64,000 bases of DNA from Methylocella tundrae (GCF_038024855.1 NZ_CP139089.1:2824501-2888500), one strand, 5' to 3'. Counted from the stretch's first letter, positions 19,161-27,484 are shown. Program-made: numbers and translations. The notes: a model not told the origin generated them from the letters alone.

Positions 19161-20923
19161 AGGTCGAGAACGACGTCGCCTTGCGGCTGGCAGCAGCAGA
19201 TCAGCGCATTGTCGCCAGCCGGCGAGTCAATTGGGTCGGGCCGATATGTGACGGCCCCCGCCACAAGCCCGGTGTCACAAGTGTGACAAACCCCCGTCCG
19301 GCACGACCATCGCACAGGCACGTCGCACGCTTCGGCGAGCTCGAGCAGGCTCTGGTAGCCCGACTCCCAACGAACTTCAATGCCGCTCCGGGCAAACGAG
19401 ACGCGTGGTCCATTGCCGGGAGCCCCGGGCGGCAGATGAGGCTGCGGGCGCGGCGCCGCGGCGATGCCGGGAGTTACGGACGGACCTGAGCCGAAAATCT
19501 CGGTGTGGATGTTGCCGGCGGCAACCCCCCAGCCGGCGAGGCCGGCGGTCATATCACGCATGAAGGTGGGCGGCCCGCAGATGTAAAACTCAGCATCGCG
19601 CGGCGCCGCGGTCTCTCGGAGCCCATCCATATCCAAGTGTCCGCAAGCGTCGAAATCGACTCCCAACTGATCTTCGGCCGCAGGCGAACTGTAGCGAATG
19701 TGCCGGCGACTGTGGACCAAAGCTTCGAGGAGGGCGTCCGTCTCAACGGCAAAGGGGTGCTCACGACGTTCGCGAGTCCCGTACAGCCACCAGATTTCCT
19801 TCGTTGACGCATCTGCCGCCAAAGCGTGCAGCATTGCCAGCACTGGGGTGACGCCAATGCCGGCGCTTAGGAAGACGACAGGTCCGTCGCCCGGGCGAAG
19901 CGTGAAGCTTCCCCGGGGCGCGCTCACGTCAAGTACGTCGCCAACCTGCAACTCATCGTGGATGTATGCGGTGGCCCCTCCATGGGGTTCACGCTTTACG
20001 CTTACGCGATAGCGCTCGGTGCTGGGTTCGCCCGACAGCGAGTAGCTGCGCAAGAGCGTGGGCGCATCGGGCGCAGCCTTCAGCCGCAGAACGATAAACT
20101 GGCCCGGCAAGGCTCTGGTCAGGGAGGATCCGTCAACAGGCTCGAGAGTCAGCGAGATTACGTTGCTGCTTTCGCGAAACTTTCGCGAAACCCGAAGCGG
20201 GCGGAATCCCAGCCACGCCGGAACAGGTCCTGACGACGGAGCAAGCCCCGCGTTTCCTGTCGTCGCGCCGCGGCTTTGGTCCTGCTGGAGCAGGGCCTGG
20301 AAAGAGGCGCGCCAGCCGGCGCTCAGCGCCGGGATGCGAAGCGCGCGCTCCAACTGGCCGCGACTGTGACCGGGCATGTACAGCAGAGCGTTGATCTTGA
20401 AGATGGTCATGCGTTCGGGACCCTCGGCCACCTGCACGATCTCGTCGCCGGCCGCCACCTCGCCTTCCTGCAGAACACGAAGGTAGAACCCCGGTCTGCC
20501 TTGCGCCACCAGCAGTGCGGCCATCTGTGGCTCACTCATCCGCATGCCCACACGGTAACAGGTGACGCGCGGCTGCGTCACCTCCAACAACGCACCGCCG
20601 ATCCGATATTGATCGCCGATGCAAACCTCGTCGTCGGACAGGCCGTCAACGGTAAAATTCTCGCCGAACTGCCCATAGGCAAAATCGTCTCGACCGAGCT
20701 GGCTCTGCCAGTAGCGGTAGGAGTCGATCTGATAGACGAAGACGGCGCGGTGCTCGCCTCCGTGTCCGGCGAGGTCTCCCTGCCCGTCGCCGTCGATGTT
20801 GAGACGACGCGCCATGCGTCGCCCTTGAACGGGCGTCTTCCAGACGGCGGTGTGAACAGTCCTTCCGCGCCAGTCGATATCGCGCGGCACACCGACGTTC
20901 ACTGATAGCAAACGCGCCGTCAC
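19157..20923 (-). CDS. MOSC domain - ferredoxin reductase - 2Fe-2S ferredoxin fusion
   Basis: About 588 aa from the GTG at 20923 (GGAGG nine bases upstream). The N-terminal MOSC domain (residues about 1-215) shows TPVQGRRMARRLNIDGDGQGDLAGHGGEHRAVFVYQ and FGENFTVDGL. A flavoprotein reductase follows (about 235-480), with RSYSLSG for FAD and FLSAGIGVTPVLAML and YICGPPTFM for NAD(P)H. The C-terminal plant-type ferredoxin has SCRTGVCHTCDTGLV and ICCCQPQG as cluster ligands. MOSC domains handle pyranopterin-Mo or sulfur, and such fusions are predicted Mo-linked reductases, possibly for N-hydroxylated or sulfur compounds. A longer frame to 21037 is open but has no better start. Confidence 0.9.
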   Translation of the reverse strand: MTARLLSVNVGVPRDIDWRGRTVHTAVWKTPVQGRRMARRLNIDGDGQGDLAGHGGEHRAVFVYQIDSYRYWQSQLGRDDFAYGQFGENFTVDGLSDDEVCIGDQYRIGGALLEVTQPRVTCYRVGMRMSEPQMAALLVAQGRPGFYLRVLQEGEVAAGDEIVQVAEGPERMTIFKINALLYMPGHSRGQLERALRIPALSAGWRASFQALLQQDQSRGATTGNAGLAPSSGPVPAWLGFRPLRVSRKFRESSNVISLTLEPVDGSSLTRALPGQFIVLRLKAAPDAPTLLRSYSLSGEPSTERYRVSVKREPHGGATAYIHDELQVGDVLDVSAPRGSFTLRPGDGPVVFLSAGIGVTPVLAMLHALAADASTKEIWWLYGTRERREHPFAVETDALLEALVHSRRHIRYSSPAAEDQLGVDFDACGHLDMDGLRETAAPRDAEFYICGPPTFMRDMTAGLAGWGVAAGNIHTEIFGSGPSVTPGIAAAPRPQPHLPPGAPGNGPRVSFARSGIEVRWESGYQSLLELAEACDVPVRWSCRTGVCHTCDTGLVAGAVTYRPDPIDSPAGDNALICCCQPQGDVVLDL

Positions 20924-21178
20924 TTCCACCTCCCTCGCCGACAAGAGGAATGCCCATCGCCAGGCGTTTGCGCCCGATCTCTCCAAGCGGCTGCTGCGGG
21001 TTCCCGGTTCGATTGTTGGCGCGTAATGCTTGTTCATGCAAGCGTGCGAGGCACGGCGTGGGCACTCAAGTGTTAGAGTCGATCCACGAGGTATTTTCCA
21101 AGCCTACCGACCGACGTACGACGCGCTAATCTGCTCCGCTGACCGCCATGACATCTATTCGGTGCGCGGCGGGCCGGG

Positions 21179-22330
21179 TCAGGCGGACTCCATGGTTCGT
21201 TCCCGCCAGATCTCAAGCAAGGTCTGGGTCCCTGCGACGACGATCGGTCCCAGCACAACCCCCGAGGCGCCGAACAAGAGCAAGCCGCCGGCGACGGCGA
21301 CGAAGGATGGCGCCGTGTGAAGCATCAGTCGTCTGCCGACGAGGATTGGGTAGACCACGTTGTCGACCAGACCGACGACGATGGTTCCCCAGACCGTGAG
21401 AATGATGGCGGATTGCAGTTCGCCGGTCAGGGCGAGGGCCGCCGCGGCGGGAGCCCAGATCACGAATGCCCCGAGGAAAGGCACTATACCGAGCAGACCC
21501 ATCATCACGCCCCAGAACACCGGCGCGGGCAGATCGAGCCACCAGAACATCGCGCCGCCCAGACTGCCCTGCAGAACGGCGACCGCGACCGTGCCGTAGA
21601 CAGAGGCGAAGATGGTGTTGGCGATCCGAGCGGTCAACCGGGTGAATTCGGCCTCAGAGAGTGGCAGGGCGCGACGGGTGGTGGCGATCGCCATCTCGCG
21701 GTCCCGCAAAAAATAGAAAAGGAAATAGAAGGCGAGCAGCAGGTTGACCAGGCCCGCGATGGAGCCCCGGACGAAGTAGCCGCTCCAGCCGGCGAGCCAA
21801 GCGGTGGCGGCCTGGATGAGGTCGGGGATGTTGAGGCGCTCGATGGCGGAGTGGATGGCCGGGGCGAGGTGAGGATAGTTGTCGATGGCGCGGGTCCAGT
21901 TACGGGCGTCAAATACGGCGTTGAGTCGGGGGGCGCTGCCGACGGCTTCGTTCAGCAGGAAGCCGATGGCGGTGATAGCGGGCGCCACAATGACGCCGGC
22001 GACGATGGCGAGAGTGGCGGCGGCGGCGAGCCCGCGGGCTCGCACCGCCTTGCGGATCCGGGTGTCGAGCGGAGCGAAGAGGATCGCGAGGGCGAAAGAC
22101 CAGACGATGGCGGGGAGGAAGGGGACGGCAATCAGGTAGCAAAGGAGGGCCCCCATGCCGACCCCAGCGGTGAGGAGGATGGTGGAGAAGCGCTGGCGGA
22201 GAGTGGAATGTTCGTCGAGCATCGAGATTGCCTGGAAGGTGTGGCGACTGGGTGTGCCTGGGCGAGGTGCGTCGGCCAACGACGCCATTACCATAATACG
22301 GGGTGACTTCGAGCAGGGTAATAACTGCAC
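21179..22330 (-). CDS. AI-2E/PerM family transporter
   Basis: The product (up to 383 aa) has seven or eight membrane segments in the usual PerM layout: an N-terminal pair (LLTAGVGMGALLCYLIAVPFLPAIVWSFALAILF), a soluble middle stretch, then LAFYFLFYFLRDREMA and FWGVMMGLLGIVPFLGAFVIW, ending LFGASGVVLGPIVVAGTQTLLEIW. Family members export autoinducer-2 or exchange ions; the substrate cannot be deduced. The start is uncertain: 22330, 22294, 22288 and 22222 are all in frame, the last giving a typical N-terminus. It lies 255 nt upstream of the MOSC fusion in the same direction. Confidence 0.88.
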   Translation of the reverse strand: MQLLPCSKSPRIMVMASLADAPRPGTPSRHTFQAISMLDEHSTLRQRFSTILLTAGVGMGALLCYLIAVPFLPAIVWSFALAILFAPLDTRIRKAVRARGLAAAATLAIVAGVIVAPAITAIGFLLNEAVGSAPRLNAVFDARNWTRAIDNYPHLAPAIHSAIERLNIPDLIQAATAWLAGWSGYFVRGSIAGLVNLLLAFYFLFYFLRDREMAIATTRRALPLSEAEFTRLTARIANTIFASVYGTVAVAVLQGSLGGAMFWWLDLPAPVFWGVMMGLLGIVPFLGAFVIWAPAAAALALTGELQSAIILTVWGTIVVGLVDNVVYPILVGRRLMLHTAPSFVAVAGGLLLFGASGVVLGPIVVAGTQTLLEIWRERTMESA

Positions 22331-22653
22331 GGCGCGTCAGCATCGCTCAGTGTTCCTTCAGAGCGTCATCCGCTCTTGCCAGTTCAGCCAACATTTTTTC
22401 CAGATGCCTGGTCGGGTCGATCGCTGCAGCAACAAGCGTACATCTTCAAAACCGGGCAAAAAAAGGATGTTTCGTGCTCGATCCAGCATCATCGGCCGCG
22501 GTGGCGGCGGTGTGACGGATGGTTTGATCCCGGGACGCGCGCCGCGCCCATGAACGAGTTGAAGCGTTCCCAAGAGGCGTGGCCCGCGGCGGCGCGAACG
22601 GATCGCCCTGGCGGTGCGGTCGTGGTACAGCAGTCGACCAGTGAATTGCGAGC
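22331..22653. other. 323-bp divergent intergenic region
   Basis: The gap separates the leftward permease gene from the rightward substrate-binding protein gene. No conserved domain, RNA gene or strong palindrome was found. In particular, no frame here encodes a signal peptide that could belong to the next gene. Confidence 0.45.
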
Positions 22654-23367
22654 ATGCCAATGAGTAGCACGATCTCTCCCGGCCTCCTTCGTATCGCGTC
22701 GGCCTTTCCAGACCCGCCATTCGAGTTTCTGCAGGATGGCCAGCCCACGGGCTTTGACATCGCCCTCACGGGCGCGATTTGCACCCGGTTGGGGCTGACG
22801 CTGGAGCGTGTCCCGTTCACCGGCGCTGACTTCAACGATATCTTTCAAGGCCTAGCTGACGGGTCCTGGGATTGCGTCGCCTCGGGGGCGACCGTCACAC
22901 CGGAACGGCAGGAGCGGGCCGACTTCTGCGATCCCTATGTCGTGTCGGGCCAAAGCCTCGTCGCGTGCGTGACGCGTGATCCGGGCGTCCGGTCAACGGG
23001 CGACCTCGCAGGGCGGATTATCGGGGTCCAGAAGGGCAACACCTCTGAGCCCGTCGCCGAGCGTCTCAAGTCAGAGGGCCGCGTGGCCGAGGTTCGGATC
23101 TACCCATATCACGGCATCGAGGAGATGCTCGACGATGTCGAGGTCGGCCGGATCGCGGCGGCCATGAAGCTGGCGCCTGTCACGCGCTGGCTGATCCGGA
23201 CCCGACCCACCCTCCGCATCGTGCAGGAGGGGATCACGAAAGAGCAGTTGGCCTTGTCCGTGCGCCGGGGCAACGGCCAACTGCGCGATTCCCTGAACCA
23301 CATGCAGGCGCAATTGGCCGCCGAGGGCGCGCTCGCGAAGCTCGTCAAGGAATGGATCGAGCCATGA
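22654..23367 (+). CDS. Family 3 substrate-binding-like protein lacking a signal peptide
   Basis: The 237-aa protein is a type II periplasmic-binding fold of the amino-acid (SBP_bac_3) group: LRIASAFPDPPFEFLQDGQPTGFDIAL, FNDIFQGLADGSWDCVASGATVTPERQERADFCDPYVVSG, and IGVQKGNTSEPVAERL at the second-lobe hinge. The fold begins within a dozen residues of the start, and no signal peptide or lipobox precedes it. No ABC permease or ATPase gene is nearby. The TGA overlaps the ATG of a cupin gene (ATGA), so the two are translated together. It may be a cytoplasmic sensor, or an enzyme of the cyclohexadienyl/arogenate dehydratase type, which shares the fold. Confidence 0.85.
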   Translation: MPMSSTISPGLLRIASAFPDPPFEFLQDGQPTGFDIALTGAICTRLGLTLERVPFTGADFNDIFQGLADGSWDCVASGATVTPERQERADFCDPYVVSGQSLVACVTRDPGVRSTGDLAGRIIGVQKGNTSEPVAERLKSEGRVAEVRIYPYHGIEEMLDDVEVGRIAAAMKLAPVTRWLIRTRPTLRIVQEGITKEQLALSVRRGNGQLRDSLNHMQAQLAAEGALAKLVKEWIEP

Positions 23368-23696
23368 GCCGCTGCGTCCGCCTCTATAGCGGTACGGATG
23401 GCCAGTCCCATGTCGAGGAATTGGAATGGCCTGTCGGGGAGAAGCGCCCGGTCCGTCTGGTCCACATCGAGGAAAGTCCGCCGGGATCGGCGCTCGATTG
23501 GCATGTCGCGCCCTGTGAGCAATATGTGGTCACCCTTTTAGGGATGCTCGAGTTCACGACGCGCGACGGGGAGACTTTCATCCTCGCTCCGGGAGACGTG
23601 CTCCTCGCTGACGACACCACGGGATCGGGTCACCGCTGGCGCCTGATCGACGCTTCGCCGTGGCGCAGAATGTATGTGGAGTTCGTTCGGTCGTGA
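23364..23696 (+). CDS. Small cupin-domain protein
   Basis: The 110-aa product has the cupin beta barrel (LDWHVAPCEQYVVTLLGMLEFTTRDGETFILAPGDVLLADDTTGSGHRWRLI). The first motif has a single His (WHVAPCEQY) and Glu, the second has GHRWR, so metal binding is possible with ligands His, Glu and His. It begins inside the stop of the substrate-binding-like gene (ATGA overlap), implying coupled translation and a shared small-molecule role. The substrate is unknown. Confidence 0.85.
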   Translation: MSRCVRLYSGTDGQSHVEELEWPVGEKRPVRLVHIEESPPGSALDWHVAPCEQYVVTLLGMLEFTTRDGETFILAPGDVLLADDTTGSGHRWRLIDASPWRRMYVEFVRS

Positions 23697-23915
23697 GAAT
23701 GGGCAATTCCCCTTCGCGAGGCTGGCGCGGCGCTCGAGCTTTGGCCTGCCGCCAGTAGGTCTGCTTTGAGATGAAGCGCCAAGGTTCGTTGCTGGGTCGG
23801 AAGGAGCCGTCTGTTCAAGCGCCCGCCTCTGCTTCGATCCGTCCGTCGCCAGGAAACTGACGGACGGCTCCCGGCCCCTTTCGGATGGCCAAGCGCGTGC
23901 GAACGGCCTCGGCCG

Positions 23916-24821
23916 TCAACCTCGAATGCTCAGTCTATAATCGACGCGCGGTGAGTGGCCGAAAAGCGCTTTATAAGCGCGGCTGAATGCGGCCTCCGAC
24001 TCGTAGCCGATGCTAAACCCGATTTCGCCGACCCGCGCGTCGCGCTTGCTCAGCAGGTCCCGTGCTAGCGCCAAGCGCCACTCATTATGGTAGCGCAGCG
24101 GCGCACGGCCTACCAAGGCGGTGAAGCGCTCACAAAAGCTGGAGCGGGACATTCCTGCAATAGCCGCGAGGGTCTCGATGCTCCACCGCTGCATGGGCCG
24201 CTCATGAATGGCCTTCAGAGCATTTGCGATGCGCACATCGGCAAGTCCTCCTAACCATCCGGATGCGGGCCCTTGATGGACCCAACTGCGCAATGTGCGG
24301 ATGACCACCAAGTCGATCAGTCGGGAGACCATCAAGGCGGCGCCAGGCTGAATATCGCCGGCCTCGAGCATCAGGAAATGCACGATCCCCTCCAGCCAGC
24401 CCGCGCCCTCCGCCTGTCGGATGTGGATGCATCCAGGCAGGGCGGACACCATCCCGCGGAGGCTGTCCGGATCGAACCGGAAGCGGCAAAGGACCATGGT
24501 CGCGGGGGCGCCCGAGGCCGTCAGTCGCAGGTCGCCCGCGCCACGCGGCAACATCACAAGATCGCCCGTATCCATGACCATGGGCCCGCTCTCCTCGCCC
24601 TCGATGCGCAGGGCCCCCTGGGTCACGATGCAGACGTGCGCGGCCTCGGCTTCCAAATCCAAGCGGCCCTCCGGCGTGAGGGCGCGGGAATAGACGTGGT
24701 CTCCCGTGAGGTGGATTTGCGCCAGCACGCGCGACAGCAGATCGGTCGATGCGGGACTGTCGACTTCCACTTCCGGACGAATGGTCAAATTTTCCGGTAG
24801 TTCAGTCATGGCCATGACCAC
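23916..24821 (-). CDS. AraC family transcriptional regulator with cupin sensor domain
   Basis: The 301-aa protein carries an N-terminal AraC_binding_2-like cupin (SRALTPEGRLDLEAEAAHVCIVTQGALRIEG, LVMLPRGAGDLRL) and a C-terminal AraC DNA-binding domain with two helix-turn-helix units (WSIETLAAIAGMSRSSFCERFTALVGRAPLRYHNEWRLALARDLL and VGEIGFSIGYESEAAFSRAYKALFGHSPRVDYR). Starts at 24821, 24815 and 24809 are close and not separable. It diverges from the secreted hydrolase at 24976, which it probably regulates. Confidence 0.93.
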   Translation of the reverse strand: MVMAMTELPENLTIRPEVEVDSPASTDLLSRVLAQIHLTGDHVYSRALTPEGRLDLEAEAAHVCIVTQGALRIEGEESGPMVMDTGDLVMLPRGAGDLRLTASGAPATMVLCRFRFDPDSLRGMVSALPGCIHIRQAEGAGWLEGIVHFLMLEAGDIQPGAALMVSRLIDLVVIRTLRSWVHQGPASGWLGGLADVRIANALKAIHERPMQRWSIETLAAIAGMSRSSFCERFTALVGRAPLRYHNEWRLALARDLLSKRDARVGEIGFSIGYESEAAFSRAYKALFGHSPRVDYRLSIRG

Positions 24822-24975
24822 CCCATTGAATCTATCAATGCGCCGTGCAGAGTGCTTAACTACATGGAAATATGCACTTTTCTAAGCAAACCGTAATTGT
24901 TTTCCCGCGTCAAGTTGCTTTGATCGGAAATGTTCTGATCTACCGGCTTGATCGCCCTGTCGAAAGGACAATCCA

Positions 24976-25731
24976 ATGAAAATGCTCACTGTCGGCGCCG
25001 CTCTCGCCGCCGTTTTCGCGATGGGAGCTCCCATCGCCGCCTCCGCCGCAACCGCCAAAAATGTGGTGCTTGCGCCCGGCGCCTTCACCGACAAGTCCAG
25101 CTGGGACAAGGTGGCCCACCTGCTGCGCAAGAAGGGCTTCAAGGTTACCGAAGTCGACATTCCGCTGACCTCGCTCGAGGCCGACGTCGCCGCGACCCGC
25201 GAGGTGTTGGACGCCCAGAAGGGCGCGACCGTCCTCGTCGGCCACTCCTGGGGCGGCGTTGTGATCGGCGAAGCCGGCGACAGCCCCAAGGTCAAGGCGC
25301 TGGTCTATGTCGCGGCCTTCGCGCCGGACAAGGGTGAAACCCTTCAGGCGCTCACGGCCAACGGCCCGCCGGCCGAGGGCCTGAAGGCCGTCCGGCCGGA
25401 CTCCAAGGGCTTCCTGTCGATCGATCCGGCCGCCTACGCGCATGTCTTCGTCGGCGACGCGCCGGCCGCGGAAGGCGAGGCCCTGGCTCTGAAGCAGAAG
25501 CCAATCAGCGGCGCCGCCTTCGGCGCCCCGGCGACCGTGGCGGCCTGGCATCTCAAGCCGACCTATTACGCGATTTCAGCCAACGATCTGATGCTTCCGC
25601 CGCAGGCCGAGGCCTTCTTCGCCAAACGCATGAACGCCACGACCGTCACGCTGGAGTCGAGCCATGCGTCTCCCGTGTCGCACCCCAAAGAGGTCGCCGC
25701 GCTCATCGAACGGGCCGCCAAAGGACAGTGA
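24976..25731 (+). CDS. Secreted alpha/beta-fold hydrolase
   Basis: A signal peptide (MKMLTVGAALAAVFAMGAPIAASA) leads to an alpha/beta hydrolase of about 228 aa: NVVLAPGAFTDKSSWDKVAHLLRKKGFKVTEVD near the oxyanion region, VLVGHSWGGVVIGEAG with the nucleophile Ser, and SSHASPVSHPKEVAALIE holding the probable catalytic His. It is related to the EstC-like esterases, usually cytoplasmic, but here exported. The gene is divergent from an AraC regulator and is followed by a membrane-protein gene after a strong hairpin. The substrate is unknown. Confidence 0.9.
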   Translation: MKMLTVGAALAAVFAMGAPIAASAATAKNVVLAPGAFTDKSSWDKVAHLLRKKGFKVTEVDIPLTSLEADVAATREVLDAQKGATVLVGHSWGGVVIGEAGDSPKVKALVYVAAFAPDKGETLQALTANGPPAEGLKAVRPDSKGFLSIDPAAYAHVFVGDAPAAEGEALALKQKPISGAAFGAPATVAAWHLKPTYYAISANDLMLPPQAEAFFAKRMNATTVTLESSHASPVSHPKEVAALIERAAKGQ

Positions 25732-25737
25732 TCCCGG

Positions 25738-25775
25738 GCCGGACGACGGGAGGCCGAAGCCGCCCGTCGTCCGGC
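25738..25775. terminator. 13-bp perfect stem-loop after the secreted hydrolase gene
   Basis: GCCGGACGACGGG (25738-25750) pairs with CCCGTCGTCCGGC (25763-25775); the loop can fold further as GGC-CGAA-GCC. No T-run follows. It could attenuate read-through into the downstream membrane-protein gene or protect the upstream mRNA. Confidence 0.55.
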
Positions 25776-25813
25776 GCCATCTCGCGCCCTCCAGCAGAAA
25801 CAGGATCCTTGCA

Positions 25814-26401
25814 ATGAACAGTCAAACCTTCCCGCAGCCGGATCGCGACGCAGCGTCACGCTGGCTGAAATCCTATTATTTCATCCGCGCCGCGGTCGCG
25901 GTCGTCTGGTTCGCTGCGGCCTTCGCCGTCGGCAAGAGCTCGCCGTTGGTTGCGGCGGCGCTCCTCGTCGCTTATCCGGCTTGGGACGCGCTCGCCAATT
26001 TCGTCGACGCCCAGCGCAGCGGCGGCCTGAAGCCGAATAGCAGCCAGACGATCAATGTCGCGATCAGCGCCTTCGCCACGATCGCGGTCGCTGGCGCCCT
26101 TACGCGAGACTTGCATGTGGTGATGGCGGTGTTCGGGACGTGGGCCATATTGGCTGGTCTGTTCCAACTCATCACCGGTGTGCGCCGTTGGAAGATCGGT
26201 GCGCAGTGGGCGATGATCCTCGCTGGGGCGCAGTCGGCGCTCGTCGGCGCCTACTTCATCAAACAGGCGACGGGGAGCGCAACCGTAGGCATCACCGATA
26301 TCGCGCCGTATGCGGCGTTCGGCGCCTTATACTTCCTCATTTCGGCCATTTGGCTCACCATCGCGCAAGCACGTCGCCATGCCTCCGGGCGCGCCGCCTA
26401 A
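25814..26401 (+). CDS. DUF308/HdeD-like integral membrane protein
   Basis: About 195 aa with roughly six membrane segments (YYFIRAAVAVVWFAAAFAVG; LVAAALLVAYPAWDALANFVDA; INVAISAFATIAVAGAL; VVMAVFGTWAILAGLFQLITGVRRWK; WAMILAGAQSALVGAYFI; AYAAFGALYFLISAIWLTI). The GTWAILAGLFQLITGVRRWK segment resembles DUF308/HdeD acid-resistance proteins. The ATG at 25814 has AGGA upstream; longer in-frame extensions overlap the hydrolase gene and lack homology. The function is unknown; it may be cotranscribed with the hydrolase. Confidence 0.75.
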   Translation: MNSQTFPQPDRDAASRWLKSYYFIRAAVAVVWFAAAFAVGKSSPLVAAALLVAYPAWDALANFVDAQRSGGLKPNSSQTINVAISAFATIAVAGALTRDLHVVMAVFGTWAILAGLFQLITGVRRWKIGAQWAMILAGAQSALVGAYFIKQATGSATVGITDIAPYAAFGALYFLISAIWLTIAQARRHASGRAA

Positions 26402-26544
26402 TCCAGTCTGCACATAAGGGGCCCGCGATGCGTCGCCCCTCCTTTTTGATCCACAGTTCCCGCCCTGGCGCTTAACAAACCTTCGATTTGGGTAGATTGA
26501 CGGATCCGCTCTCGCGAAGGTCCCTGGTGAGCGAATTGCCGCAA

Positions 26545-26583
26545 AAGCGAGGATCTGCCGCGGAAATCCGCCTTCGCTCGCTT
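26545..26583. other. Nested stem-loop in gene-free segment before a terminator
   Basis: AAGCGAG (26545-26551) pairs with CTCGCTT (26577-26583), enclosing GCGGA-AA-TCCGC (26560-26571). About 30 nt further is a bidirectional terminator. The 26402-26612 interval has no convincing gene, so a small RNA is possible. Confidence 0.35.
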
Positions 26584-26612
26584 ACCCCGCGAACGGCGAA
26601 GCCCAGGTAAGC

Positions 26613-26638
26613 AAAAGGCGTCCCGAGGGACGCCTTTT
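26613..26638. terminator. Bidirectional rho-independent terminator downstream of tRNA-Gly
   Basis: AAAAGGCGTCCC pairs with GGGACGCCTTTT around a minimal loop, giving a GC-rich stem flanked by A and T runs, so it can act on both strands. It lies 27 nt past the 3' end of the leftward tRNA-Gly gene. Confidence 0.85.
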
Positions 26639-26664
26639 ATCAGCTTGAAATCTCTAAGAGTTTT

Positions 26665-26739
26665 TGGAGCGGGCGAAGGGATTCGAACCCTCGACCCCAA
26701 CCTTGGCAAGGTTGTGCTCTACCCCTGAGCTACACCCGC
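26665..26739 (-). tRNA. tRNA-Gly (anticodon GCC)
   Basis: Read leftward, the 75-nt sequence begins GCGGGTGTAGCTCAGGGG and ends with an encoded CCA. The anticodon stem-loop is CAACC-TTGCCAA-GGTTG with anticodon GCC; the T-arm contains GGTTCGAATCC, and the acceptor stem GCGGGTG pairs with the sequence before TCCA (CGCCCGC). All standard cloverleaf arms are present. A strong terminator follows, and the ribosomal alpha operon lies divergently upstream. Confidence 0.97.
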
Positions 26740-26935
26740 ATCCATCCGCAGGCTGCGACGCCGACGGTTTGCGCTATATGGCGCAAACGATTGGGGAATG
26801 CAACAGGCCGTTTCGCTTTCTATTCTCGCTTCCTGGACCGGCGGCGAAGTTTTCCTCATATAACCTCCGCTGCCTCCCCCGCTCCGCCGCGGGCGGACCC
26901 AAGGCCATGGATTTTGATAGGCGAGCTTTTAATAG

Positions 26936-26963
26936 TTGACGCGGCTCCCGGCATCGGCTATGC
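26936..26963 (+). promoter_or_regulatory. Probable sigma-70-type promoter of the rpsM operon
   Basis: TTGACG (26936-26941), a 16-nt spacer and CTATGC (26958-26963) resemble alphaproteobacterial housekeeping promoters. Transcription would start near 26970, giving a leader of about 145 nt before rpsM. Confidence 0.55.
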
Positions 26964-26976
26964 ACGCCGCTTCCAG

Positions 26977-26996
26977 CCTGAAACGAAAGTTTCGGG
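26977..26996 (+). promoter_or_regulatory. Leader hairpin with GAAA tetraloop ahead of rpsM
   Basis: CCTGAAAC-GAAA-GTTTCGGG forms an 8-bp stem (one G-U pair) closed by a GNRA-type loop. A second GC-rich pairing (GGGGCG with CGCCCC, 26995-27013) follows. In many bacteria ribosomal leaders bind an autoregulatory protein (S4 for the alpha operon), so this is a candidate site. Confidence 0.4.
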
Positions 26997-27115
26997 GGCG
27001 TCACGCGCGCCCCATAATTTTATTTGTCAGGCGCCTCGCATGGGCCGGCCTCCACCGGACGCGAGGAAACTTGCCGCGCGGCATTTACGAGCGCGGCCGA
27101 CATGGAGCATGGGTC

Positions 27116-27484
27116 TTGGCACGTATCGCAGGCGTTAATATTCCGACCAATAAGCGGGTCGTCATTGCTCTCCAATATATTCACGGAATCGGCCCCAAAA
27201 AGGCTGAGGCGCTTTGCGCCAAGGTAAATATCCCGGCGGAGCGGCGCGTCGCCGAACTGACCGACGCCGAAGTTTTGCAGATTCGCGAGACGATCGACCG
27301 CGATTATCTCGTCGAAGGCGATCTGCGCCGCGAAGTTGCGATCAACATCAAGCGCCTGATGGACCTTGGCTGCTACCGCGGCCTGCGTCACCGCCGGCAA
27401 TTGCCCGTGCGCGGGCAGCGCACTCATACCAATGCGCGCACCCGTAAAGGCAAAGCCAAGCCGATCGCAGGCAAGAAGAAGTAG
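27116..27484 (+). CDS. rpsM: 30S ribosomal protein S13
   Basis: From TTG at 27116 the product is 122 aa, the normal S13 length: [67 protein letters not shown], with a basic Lys-rich tail. S13 sits in the head of the small subunit and contacts the P-site tRNA. GGAG lies about 10 nt ahead of the TTG; a longer open frame from 26936 does not match S13. It leads the operon rpsM-rpsK-rpoA-rplQ, but secY and adk, its usual upstream neighbours, are absent here. Confidence 0.97.
   Translation: MARIAGVNIPTNKRVVIALQYIHGIGPKKAEALCAKVNIPAERRVAELTDAEVLQIRETIDRDYLVEGDLRREVAINIKRLMDLGCYRGLRHRRQLPVRGQRTHTNARTRKGKAKPIAGKKK

Noticed and set aside
21317..22306. A 329-codon open frame on the plus strand
   Set aside because: It is antisense to the AI-2E-type permease gene, whose translation has clear membrane helices; the plus-strand product is Asp/Gly/Glu-rich and has no domain.
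26665..26739. tRNA-Gly as an integration site for the 19-26 kb block
   Set aside because: No integrase gene and no partial copy of the tRNA 3' end was found at the other side of the block.
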